Shown here in pieces: positions 1 through 6,763 of a DNA stretch of 64,000 bases (positions are counted from its first letter, which is position 1; each line of letters opens with the position of its first letter). Under the pieces are notes generated by a model. It saw only the letters and a list, made by a program, of their open reading frames with translations, was not told where the DNA came from and searched no databases. The position numbers and the translations under genes were made by a program. The DNA comes from Sphingomonas colocasiae. Its GTDB lineage: Bacteria; Pseudomonadota; Alphaproteobacteria; Sphingomonadales; Sphingomonadaceae. Where the stretch lies: the NCBI RefSeq assembly GCF_019880585.1, contig NZ_JAINVV010000004.1, positions 744,001 to 808,000 on the forward strand, written 5' to 3'.

Positions 1-78
1 GACCGCGTCTCCGCGCAGCGCGAAGGCGTGATCGCCGCGGCCCAGCGGCAGGGGGGCACACGCATCGCCGCGCAGTGA
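1..78 (+). CDS. C-terminal fragment of an unidentified protein
   Basis: Frame 1 is open from the window edge to a TGA at 76-78. It would encode the last 25 residues of a protein whose body lies outside the window. The fragment is Ala/Arg/Gln rich, which fits a helical tail, but no family can be named. The stop lies 7 nt from the stop of the convergent histidine kinase gene, so a real gene ending here is plausible. Chance open reading in GC-rich DNA cannot be excluded. Confidence 0.45.
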   Translation, partial: DRVSAQREGVIAAAQRQGGTRIAAQ

Positions 79-85
79 GCGCGGA

Positions 86-1471
86 TTACTGCTGCCGAAC
101 GATCGCCGGGCCCAGCGTCATCACGACGCGCAGGCCCGGCTGATTGTCTTCCAGCGCGATCGCGCCGTGATGCAGGCCCGCGACCGCTTCGACCAGCGAC
201 AGGCCCAGCCCCGATCCGGGGCGGTGGCGCGACGGATCCAGCCGGCCGAAGCGGCGGAGTGCTTCGCCGCGCCGGTCGGCGGCTATGCCCGGGCCGTTAT
301 CGGCCACCGCGATCGCCAATATGCCGTCGCGATCGCGGGCGGTGAGCGTGATCGCGCTGCCGCCATCGCCATGGTTCAGTGCGTTCTCGATCAGGTTGCC
401 GATCGCCTGGCTGACGAGTTCGCGATGCAGGCGCCCGGCGAGGCCGGCCGGCGCATCCGCCGCGATCGCGAATCCGCGATCCTCCACCAGCGGGCCATAG
501 ACCTCGACCAGATCGGACAGCAAAATCGCCAGATCGGTCTCGACCAGCGATTCACGCCCGATGCCGGCTTCCGCCCGGCTGATCAGCAATGCAGTCGACA
601 GCATCGAGAGCAGCGTGTCGGCCTCGGCCGACGCCTTTTCCAGCGCGGTGAGAGCTTCGGTATCGCGCGTTTCGACGATCGCGCGTTCCAGCACCGATTT
701 GAGCCGTGTCACCGGGGATCGCAGGTCATGGGCAAGGCCGTCGGTCATCATCCGCAATTGCGACACCAGCGCCTCGATCCGCTGGAGCATCGCATTGATC
801 GATTGGCCGAGCGCGTCGAACGCGTCGCCGCTGCCATCGACCGGAACGCGTTGCGCCAACGCGCCGTCCCCGACCGCCGCCGCGGTCGCGACCACGTTCT
901 GGATCTTGCGGCTCAGCAACCGGCCGAAGATGAGCGTACCGATCAGGGTCAGCGATAGTCCGATCAGCAGTGCCGCGAGCATCGCCTCGGCATTGACGCG
1001 GGTCAGCCGCAGATTGGCGTCGATGACATGGCCGGTCAGCAGCCGCGATCCATCGGGCAGCCTGGACGTGGCCACGCCCATATGTTCGGGCTGGTCCGCA
1101 CCCACGCGGTAAAGGTCGATCGTCCGCCAGTCGGTGTCCAATGGCACGACGGTCGGCCAGGCGGCGATATTCCCCGCGACCGGCATGCCCGCGCGATCGG
1201 CGAGCAGGATCACCACCGCGTCGCTCCGCACCGATCGCAGCCGCGTCAGGATCAGGCGTTTCACCTCGGCCTGGCCGCCGCCGGCATAGGCGCCGCGCAA
1301 CTCGTCGCGCAATTCGCCCACCAGCGCCTGTTGTTCCTCGATCAGTGCATGCTGGCTCGCCTGCTGCACGAACAGCAGCACGCCGGCGGTCACCAGCATC
1401 TGGAACAGGAAGGCGAGGACGACCAGTCGCGCGGTCGTCGAACGGGTGAGGCTGCGCCGGCGCGACGCCAT
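86..1471 (-). CDS. Sensor histidine kinase with HAMP domain
   Basis: This is an inner-membrane sensor kinase of the EnvZ/PmrB architecture, 461 residues. Membrane segments are at about 15-37 and 163-184, enclosing a periplasmic sensor of about 125 residues. A HAMP linker follows, then a HisKA dimerisation domain with the phospho-accepting His at 248 (motif LAHDLRSPV). The ATPase domain has an N box (LIENALNHG), a G1 box (DNGPGIA) and a G2 box (GSGLGLSLV). The ATG lies immediately after the stop of the response regulator, so the pair is translated together. The periplasmic domain has no recognised ligand motif and the signal is unknown. Position next to the lysyl-PG genes suggests envelope stress, which is inference. 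Confidence 0.93.
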   Translation of the reverse strand: MASRRRSLTRSTTARLVVLAFLFQMLVTAGVLLFVQQASQHALIEEQQALVGELRDELRGAYAGGGQAEVKRLILTRLRSVRSDAVVILLADRAGMPVAGNIAAWPTVVPLDTDWRTIDLYRVGADQPEHMGVATSRLPDGSRLLTGHVIDANLRLTRVNAEAMLAALLIGLSLTLIGTLIFGRLLSRKIQNVVATAAAVGDGALAQRVPVDGSGDAFDALGQSINAMLQRIEALVSQLRMMTDGLAHDLRSPVTRLKSVLERAIVETRDTEALTALEKASAEADTLLSMLSTALLISRAEAGIGRESLVETDLAILLSDLVEVYGPLVEDRGFAIAADAPAGLAGRLHRELVSQAIGNLIENALNHGDGGSAITLTARDRDGILAIAVADNGPGIAADRRGEALRRFGRLDPSRHRPGSGLGLSLVEAVAGLHHGAIALEDNQPGLRVVMTLGPAIVRQQ

Positions 1472-2158
1472 TCAGGCGGCTGCCCCCAAACGATAACCCG
1501 CTCCCCGGACGGTGTGGAGCAATGGCGTGTCCGATCCGTCGTCCAGCTTGCGGCGCAGGCGACTGACATGGACGTCGATGACGTTGGTGCCGGGATCGAA
1601 ATGATAGTCCCACACGCCTTCCAGCAGCATCGTGCGGGTGACGACCTGATCGGCATGGCGCAGGAAATATTCGAGCAGGCGGAATTCGCGCGGCTGCAGT
1701 TCGATCGTCCGCCCGCCGCGCCGCACCTTGCGGGAAAGCAGGTCCATCTCGAGATCGGCGCAACCGAGGCTGGTCACCACCGCCGATCCCGATCCGCGAT
1801 GCCGCAGCATCAGCCGAACCCGTGCGAGCAACTCGGCGAAGGCGAAGGGCTTGACCAGATAATCGTCGGATCCCGCGGTCAGGCCGCCGACGCGATCCTC
1901 CGTCGAGCCGAGCGCGGAAAGGATGATCACCGGCGTTTCGATCTTCGCCGCGCGCAACGCGCCGAGCAAGGCCATCCCGTCCATCCCCGGCAGCATGCGA
2001 TCGAGGATGATCGCGTCGTAGCTGCCGTCGCTGGCCAGGAAAAAGCCGTCCCGGCCATTATCGGCATGGTCGAGCACGAAACCCTCTTCGGTCATGCCCT
2101 TGACGATATAGCTCGCGGTCGCCTCATCGTCCTCGATCAGCAGCAGCTTGTGCCCCAT
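1472..2158 (-). CDS. OmpR-family response regulator
   Basis: DNA-binding response regulator of 228 residues, partner of the kinase directly downstream. The receiver domain has acidic residues D10/D11, phospho-acceptor D53 (ILDRMLP) and the conserved Lys of VKPF. The C-terminal winged-helix domain ends with the typical RRKLDDG...VRGAGYRL stretch. I use the ATG at 2158, preceded by GAGGG at a good distance; the longer reading needs a TTG. It starts 3 nt after the stop of the PDZ gene. It is a paralogue of the regulator at 58422-59105. Likely targets include the nearby divergent promoters with TTAAGCTTTGG elements (inference). Confidence 0.92.
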   Translation of the reverse strand: MGHKLLLIEDDEATASYIVKGMTEEGFVLDHADNGRDGFFLASDGSYDAIILDRMLPGMDGMALLGALRAAKIETPVIILSALGSTEDRVGGLTAGSDDYLVKPFAFAELLARVRLMLRHRGSGSAVVTSLGCADLEMDLLSRKVRRGGRTIELQPREFRLLEYFLRHADQVVTRTMLLEGVWDYHFDPGTNVIDVHVSRLRRKLDDGSDTPLLHTVRGAGYRLGAAA

Positions 2159-2160
2159 GC

Positions 2161-2565
2161 TCAACCCTCAACCTTCGTAAGCGCGACCATCCGGATATGG
2201 CGATCATGGACGATATCGAGCGCGATCGCATCGCCCCCGTGGTTATGCAGGCAAGCCGCGGCTTCATCCAGTGTCGAGACGCGGTGGCCGTCGATCGCCG
2301 CGATCGCGTCACCGACCGCAACACCCTTCGCCGCGGCCTCACCATCGGAACGCAGGCTGGTGACGACAAGGCCGCGCCCCGTCGCCGCCGGCTCGATCGT
2401 CATACCGGGCAGCAGGTCCGACGGCCGGATCGCCATGGTCTGCGCCGCCTGGTTCCCGGCGATCGTCCGCGTCAGCAGCGGTGCGGCGGCGAGAGGCGCG
2501 CAGCACAACAGCCAGATGCCCCACCAGGCCATGCTGTTGCGGTGCCCGCCGCGCGCCATCGTCAT
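2161..2565 (-). CDS. Membrane-anchored or secreted PDZ-domain protein
   Basis: A 134-residue protein. A hydrophobic N-terminal segment at about residues 12-28 acts as anchor or signal. A single PDZ-like domain follows (GLVVTSLRSDGEAAAKGVAVGDAIAAIDGHRV at about 65-97, cited only as location; the core is the GVAVGDAI loop). There is no protease domain, so it is a stand-alone PDZ module, perhaps binding C-termini of damaged envelope proteins and feeding the adjacent kinase. Its ATG overlaps the stop of the DUF1003 gene (ATGA) and its stop is 3 nt before the response regulator, so the four genes form one operon. A function in signalling is inference. Confidence 0.8.
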   Translation of the reverse strand: MTMARGGHRNSMAWWGIWLLCCAPLAAAPLLTRTIAGNQAAQTMAIRPSDLLPGMTIEPAATGRGLVVTSLRSDGEAAAKGVAVGDAIAAIDGHRVSTLDEAAACLHNHGGDAIALDIVHDRHIRMVALTKVEG

Positions 2566-3113
2566 GCCGTCCGCGCCGGCCCATCAAGGCGCTGCGCGAT
2601 TGCGGTGATCTGCTGGGTAAGCTGGTCGAGCCGGTCCACGACGCCCTGGTCGATCTTGTGGTGAAGCCGCAGGATCTCCAGCTCCGCGCGCAGATTGACC
2701 TCGAAATCGAGGCTGGCGGCGACGCGATCCTTCGCGGACTGGCGGTTCTGGCTCATCATGATGACCGGCGCCTGGATGGCGGCGAGCATCGAGAGCATCA
2801 GATTGAGGAAGATATAGGGATAGGGATCGAAGGCCAGGCCGAGATGGCCGAGTATGTCGGTGTTCAGGATCATCCAGCTCAGCAGGATGACGGTGAAGGC
2901 GATGATGAAACCCCATGAGCCGCCGATGGCGGCGACGCGATCGGCCAGCCTTTCACCGAAAGTCGCGCGCTCGTCGGCGATGTCGGCGGCGTCGCGGCTG
3001 GTCGGCTGGCGCGCCTGCATCGTCTTCAGGACATAATGTTCCTCGGGGTCGAGCGCATCGACCGGCTTGCCCAGCAGGCGAGTGGCGAGTGTCTGGATGT
3101 CATGGCCGGTCAT
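2562..3113 (-). CDS. DUF1003 family membrane protein
   Basis: A 183-residue inner-membrane protein of the DUF1003 family, whose molecular function is not established. It has two membrane helices at about residues 68-87 and 99-122. The typical family features are GSWGFI before helix 1 and the sequence from PYPYIFLN to MMSQNRQ around helix 2, followed by a charged, coiled-coil-like C-terminus (RAELEILRLHHKID). I chose ATG 3113 because GGGGGA lies about 8 nt upstream. The open frame continues upstream to 3434, but that part is Arg/His-rich and overlaps the next gene antisense-like. First gene of the PDZ-regulator-kinase operon. Confidence 0.85.
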   Translation of the reverse strand: MTGHDIQTLATRLLGKPVDALDPEEHYVLKTMQARQPTSRDAADIADERATFGERLADRVAAIGGSWGFIIAFTVILLSWMILNTDILGHLGLAFDPYPYIFLNLMLSMLAAIQAPVIMMSQNRQSAKDRVAASLDFEVNLRAELEILRLHHKIDQGVVDRLDQLTQQITAIAQRLDGPARTA

Positions 3114-3181
3114 GTCGTGTCCCCCGTCTGGATAGGTCCGGAGGATCATCGCGCGATCCTCCGGACGAGGGGCCCATGCTA

Positions 3182-3406
3182 TCATCCGCGAACGGTCGCC
3201 GCACGCCGCTTGGTCGCGGCATGATGATGGCGTGCATGATGCGTCGCGGCGGCGGGTGCCGCCTGGGGATTCATGCATTCGTCGGTCACCGTCTTCGAAC
3301 AGAGCGGTACGTCGCCCTGCGGCGTGGAAACGGTGCGCGGGGTTGCGGCCCCGGCCGCGGTCGCGCCGCCCAGGAGCAGCGCGGTGGCAAGCAGCAGCGT
3401 CTTCAT
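3182..3406 (-). CDS. Small secreted His-rich protein
   Basis: A 74-residue protein with a clear signal peptide (MKTLLLATALLLGG..., cleavage near AGAA-T). The mature part has two Cys (PLCSKTV...DECMNP) and a His/Ala-rich tail (HHARHHH), which could bind metal or be a periplasmic chaperone-like peptide. AAGGAAG is placed correctly before ATG 3406, supporting this start over the longer frame. It is divergent from the DUF6491-like gene. The promoter region between them holds an inverted pair of TTAAGCTTTGG elements. I do not recognise a named family. Confidence 0.7.
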   Translation of the reverse strand: MKTLLLATALLLGGATAAGAATPRTVSTPQGDVPLCSKTVTDECMNPQAAPAAATHHARHHHAATKRRAATVRG

Positions 3407-3500
3407 GGCACTTCCTTTCGTGATGCGGGCGCACCGTTTCACCGGATCGGCGCGGCGCCCCGCGATCCCGATATTGGGTGATCGGCCCTGGCGAGTCATG

Positions 3501-3562
3501 TTAAGCTTTGGTCATCCGGCGGCCATCCGGCGCCTCGGGGGGGCAACCTGTCCAAAGCTTAA
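3501..3562. promoter_or_regulatory. Inverted TTAAGCTTTGG elements in divergent promoter region
   Basis: TTAAGCTTTGG at 3501-3511 and its exact reverse complement CCAAAGCTTAA at 3552-3562 face outward/inward around a 40-nt centre. Each copy continues similarly (GTCATC on one strand, GACAGG on the other), giving TTAAG-N5-G(T/A)CA twice. This resembles the spaced half-sites of PmrA/QseB-type OmpR regulators. A hairpin role is unlikely given the 40-nt loop. Likely binding sites for the regulator at 1472-2158 controlling both divergent genes (inference). Confidence 0.5.
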
Positions 3563-3650
3563 TGCTGCGCCCAGCACGCCGACAGTTTCGCGCGCCTATC
3601 GTTCAGTTCATGGCCGGGCAAAGGGCCCGGTGGAACGAAAGGATCGCGAT

Positions 3651-4016
3651 ATGTTTCGCAAGCTCCTCATCGGCGCCATGGCCGCGTTCTCGCTGGCGGC
3701 CAGCACCGCGCCCGCTCTCGCCGCGCATCAGGCGGCGACCACCGATCGTCAGGCGACGATCCCGTTCGTCGATCTTGGCGGAATCCGGGATTGGCGCGCG
3801 GACGGCACCAGCGGCGTCTGGATCCAGGACGCGCATCGGCAATGGTATCATGCCACCTTGATGCAGCCGGCGTTCGACCTGCCCTTTGTCGAGCATATCG
3901 GCTTCGCCACCGGCCCGATCTCGACGCTCGACCGTTTCTCCTCGATCGTCGTGCGCGGCCAGTCCTATCCGCTGGCCTCGCTGGTGAAGAGCGACGCACC
4001 GCCGGCGAAGCGCTGA
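3651..4016 (+). CDS. Small secreted protein, DUF6491-like
   Basis: A 121-residue exported protein with a signal peptide (MFRKLLIGAMAAFSLA..., cleavage after ALA near residue 25). The mature domain contains IPFVDLGGIRDWRADG, a Trp-rich strand (VWIQDAHRQWYHATL) and a Phe/Asp-rich segment. This pattern matches the small DUF6491-type periplasmic proteins of sphingomonads, which have no assigned role. AAGGA precedes the ATG at a good distance. It is followed after 43 nt by the AcvB gene and may share its transcript. Confidence 0.75.
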   Translation: MFRKLLIGAMAAFSLAASTAPALAAHQAATTDRQATIPFVDLGGIRDWRADGTSGVWIQDAHRQWYHATLMQPAFDLPFVEHIGFATGPISTLDRFSSIVVRGQSYPLASLVKSDAPPAKR

Positions 4017-4059
4017 CACCGTCGCGCTGAACGCTTCGATGAAAAAGGGGGAGGGTGAG

Positions 4060-5523
4060 ATGCCTGTTCCGTTTTTGAAGATCGGGTCGGCCGTGGCTTT
4101 GGTCGCGGCGGCCGGCGCGCTCGCGCTTCCGCGCTCGCACGTCACTGCCGGCGCTATACCCGCCGTCGAGCAGGATGCGCCGCGCCCGGTGATGGACGGC
4201 ACCATGCGGCTGGCGCAGGTGGGGCCGGTCTCCACCTATTTGCCGTCCGGCCCCGTCCGGGGCGTCGCTCTGTTCATGTCGGGTGACGGCGGCTGGAACC
4301 TGGGCGTGGTCGATATGGCGAAGGCGCTGACGCGCCAGGGCATCGCGGTCGCCGGCTTCTCGACGCCCGCCTTTCAAAAGGCGCTCGAGAAAGGCGCTGA
4401 CCGCTGCATCAATCCGAACTATGCGCTGGCCGCGCTCGCGCAGGATTTCGAGCATCGCGCCGGGCTCGATCACTATATGAAGCCGATCCTGGTCGGCTAT
4501 TCCTCTGGCGCGACGCTTGCCTATGGCGCGCTGGCACAGGCACCCGCGGGGTCCTATCGCGGCGCGGTCTCGCTCGGCTTCGGTCCCGATATCAGCGGCG
4601 GCAAGCCCTGGTGCGCGGCACCCGGCCTGTCGGTTTCGCGGATCACCAAGCCGGCGGGCTGGCTGTTCGCGCCGGTTCCGCATCTGTCCGCGCCATGGCT
4701 GGTGTTGCAGGGCCTTGACGATCAGGTCGTCCAGCCCGCGGTCACGCGCAGCTTCACGGGCAGGATTCCGGAGGCCCAGTTGATCGAACTCGCCAAGGTC
4801 GGCCATGGCTTCTCGGTGCAGGCGAACTGGATGCCGCAATTCGCCGCCGCCTTCGCGCCGATGCTGGAAAGCGCTTCGTCGTCGATCGGTTCCTCCGCCA
4901 GCATCGACGATCTGCCGCTCAACATCGTTACCGATCCGGCCGCGCCGCGCACCAGCCTGATGGCGGTGATGTATTCGGGCGACGGCGGTTGGGTCGGCCT
5001 GGACCGCGCGGTCGCGGCGCGGCTGGCGGCGTCCGGCGTGCCCGTGGTCGGTGTCGACAGCCTCGACTATTTCTGGAATGCCAAGACGCCGCAGCAGGCG
5101 GGCAGCGACCTCGGCCGGATCGTCAATCATTTCAGCCAGCAATGGCAGCGCCCCAGGCTGCTGTTGCTCGGTTATTCGTTCGGCGCGGACGATCTGCCCT
5201 TCATCGTCGACGCAATGCCCCAGGTCCTGCGGCCGGCGCTTGCCCGCGTCGCCATGCTGGGGCTGAGCGGCAGCGCCGATTTCCAGTTCCATCTCGCCTC
5301 CTGGCTCGATGTGGAGGGGGCCAATGCATTGCCGACGGTGCCGCAGATCCGGCGGATGCCGAACGTGCCGTTCCAGTGCATTCGCGGCGCGCGCGAAACC
5401 GACAGCGCCTGTTCCGCGCTGGCCGCGCCGTCCATCGCGCAAGCCGTGGTGCCGGGCGGTCATCATTTCGACGGCAATGCGGATCTGATCGCGGCGACGG
5501 TGCTGCGCGGGATCCGCGCATGA
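4060..5523 (+). CDS. acvB: AcvB-type double VirJ-domain lysyl-PG hydrolase
   Basis: Periplasmic protein of 487 residues with a signal peptide and two tandem VirJ (alpha/beta-hydrolase) domains. Both start with a (M/Y)SGDGGW motif (about residues 70 and 305). Both carry a GxSxG nucleophile: GYSSG with Ser148 and GYSFG with Ser373. In Agrobacterium AcvB hydrolyses lysyl-phosphatidylglycerol, opposing LpiA; the same gene pair is present here, four genes apart at most. GGGGGAGGG lies directly upstream of ATG 4060, so I prefer it to the ATG at 4039. The stop overlaps the next gene by 4 nt. Substrate in this organism is inferred from the family and neighbourhood. Confidence 0.88.
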   Translation: MPVPFLKIGSAVALVAAAGALALPRSHVTAGAIPAVEQDAPRPVMDGTMRLAQVGPVSTYLPSGPVRGVALFMSGDGGWNLGVVDMAKALTRQGIAVAGFSTPAFQKALEKGADRCINPNYALAALAQDFEHRAGLDHYMKPILVGYSSGATLAYGALAQAPAGSYRGAVSLGFGPDISGGKPWCAAPGLSVSRITKPAGWLFAPVPHLSAPWLVLQGLDDQVVQPAVTRSFTGRIPEAQLIELAKVGHGFSVQANWMPQFAAAFAPMLESASSSIGSSASIDDLPLNIVTDPAAPRTSLMAVMYSGDGGWVGLDRAVAARLAASGVPVVGVDSLDYFWNAKTPQQAGSDLGRIVNHFSQQWQRPRLLLLGYSFGADDLPFIVDAMPQVLRPALARVAMLGLSGSADFQFHLASWLDVEGANALPTVPQIRRMPNVPFQCIRGARETDSACSALAAPSIAQAVVPGGHHFDGNADLIAATVLRGIRA

Positions 5524-6326
5524 AGGGGCGGGGCAGGCTGGCCCTGGGCCTGCTGGGTCTTCTCGTCGCCGCGCTTTTCGGTTTCGCCGTCCATATCGGC
5601 TATTTCGGCGGCCCGGTCTTCACCGATGTGCCGGCGACGTCGCCGGCGGCACCGGGACGGGGCGGGGTCGCGGCGGTGATCCTGTCGGGTGATATGGGGT
5701 TCAAGGTCGGCATGGGGCCGCGCATCGCCCGGCGCCTGGCGGCCGACGGCATTCCGGTGGTGGGCGTCAATTCGCTGGCTTATTTCCGGCATGAACGCAC
5801 GCCCGACGAGGTGGCCGCCCTGGTCGCCTCCGCCGCGCGGCGCGCGCTGGCGTTCGGCCACGCCCGCCGGCTCGTCCTGATCGGCCAGTCGTTCGGTGCG
5901 GACATGCTGCATGTCGGACTGACGCGGCTGTCGCCCGATCTGCGCGCCAGGGTCAGGCTGGTGGCGCTGGTGGTGCCGACGGACACGCTCTTCTTCCGCG
6001 CATCGCCGTCCGAACTGTTCAACTGGGCGAAGCCCGATGCGCTCGCGCTACCGACCGCGCGCGCGCTCACCTGGGTGCCGGTGGTCTGCATCCATGGCGA
6101 GGACGAGACCGAAAGCCTGTGTCCGCTGCTCGGCCAGCCCAATGTCCGGAGCGTCGCCCTGCCCGGCGGCCATCCCCTCGACGGCGATGTCGATGCGGTG
6201 CATCGCGTGCTCGCCGCCACCATCGACCGTGTATTCCCGCGCTACGCCAACATTACCAAAATTTCGGGAATCCCCCATGCTGCCATCATCGCGCAGCCGC
6301 TAATCTCGACGCAACCGAAGCGTTAG
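5520..6326 (+). CDS. Single-domain VirJ-like hydrolase
   Basis: A 268-residue protein with an N-terminal hydrophobic anchor/signal (residues 6-27) and one VirJ domain. Features are LSGDMGF in place of SGDGGW, GQSFGAD with nucleophile Ser124, and a terminal GGHPLDGD containing the catalytic His. It resembles the C-terminal half of the upstream AcvB protein, so it probably arose by duplication. It starts with ATGA overlapping the AcvB stop, indicating translational coupling. The DGGW motif is altered, so substrate preference may differ. Probably another lipid hydrolase of the LPG cycle (inference). Confidence 0.82.
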   Translation: MKGRGRLALGLLGLLVAALFGFAVHIGYFGGPVFTDVPATSPAAPGRGGVAAVILSGDMGFKVGMGPRIARRLAADGIPVVGVNSLAYFRHERTPDEVAALVASAARRALAFGHARRLVLIGQSFGADMLHVGLTRLSPDLRARVRLVALVVPTDTLFFRASPSELFNWAKPDALALPTARALTWVPVVCIHGEDETESLCPLLGQPNVRSVALPGGHPLDGDVDAVHRVLAATIDRVFPRYANITKISGIPHAAIIAQPLISTQPKR

Positions 6327-6338
6327 ATGGAGGATGTC

Positions 6339-6758
6339 ATGAGGTGCAGGTCGCTTGCGGCGCTTTCCGCCGCAGCCCTGATGGCGCTGGTGCCGGTCGG
6401 CGCGGGCGCGGCGGTTTCTCCCGGCACTGGGGTGATCGGCACCTGGGTCAATCCCAAGGGCTCGGTGAAGGTGCAGACGGGCGGATGCGGCGACAAGCTG
6501 TGCGGCTGGGTGGTCTGGGCCAATCCCCAGGCGACCGCCGATGCGCACGAGGCAGGCGTGGACAAGCTGATCGGCGTGGCCTTGCTCCAGGATTATCGCG
6601 CCACCGGCCCCGGGCGATGGCAGGGCCGGGTCTATGTGCCCGACTTGGGAAAGACCTATTATTCGACGATCCGCCAGCTCGATGCCAACAGCCTGAAGAT
6701 CAGCGGCTGCATCCTGGGCGGGTGGATCTGCAAGTCGCAGACCTGGCAGCGGGGCTGA
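6339..6758 (+). CDS. DUF2147 family secreted protein
   Basis: A 139-residue periplasmic protein with a signal peptide (cleavage near GAGA-A, residue 23). The DUF2147 core starts at GTWVNPKGSVKV. It includes a CGDKLCGWVVW segment with two Cys, and ends YYSTIRQLDANSLKISGCILGGWICKSQTW, described here only by its paired Cys. Family members are small beta-barrel lipocalin-like proteins of unknown role. GGAGG lies 8 nt before ATG 6339, which is better than the in-frame ATG at 6327. It sits between the VirJ and MprF genes, 5 nt from the latter, so it belongs to the LPG operon. Confidence 0.85.
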   Translation: MRCRSLAALSAAALMALVPVGAGAAVSPGTGVIGTWVNPKGSVKVQTGGCGDKLCGWVVWANPQATADAHEAGVDKLIGVALLQDYRATGPGRWQGRVYVPDLGKTYYSTIRQLDANSLKISGCILGGWICKSQTWQRG

Positions 6759-6763
6759 TCGCC

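Noticed and set aside
2562-3434. A 290-residue version of the DUF1003 protein
   Set aside because: The extra N-terminal part is Arg/His-rich, overlaps the small secreted protein gene and lies before a clear ribosome site at ATG 3113.
6119-6763. In-frame extension of MprF upstream of 6764
   Set aside because: It overlaps VirJ and DUF2147 genes in another frame, and the product is Arg-rich without motifs. MprF starts normally at 6764.
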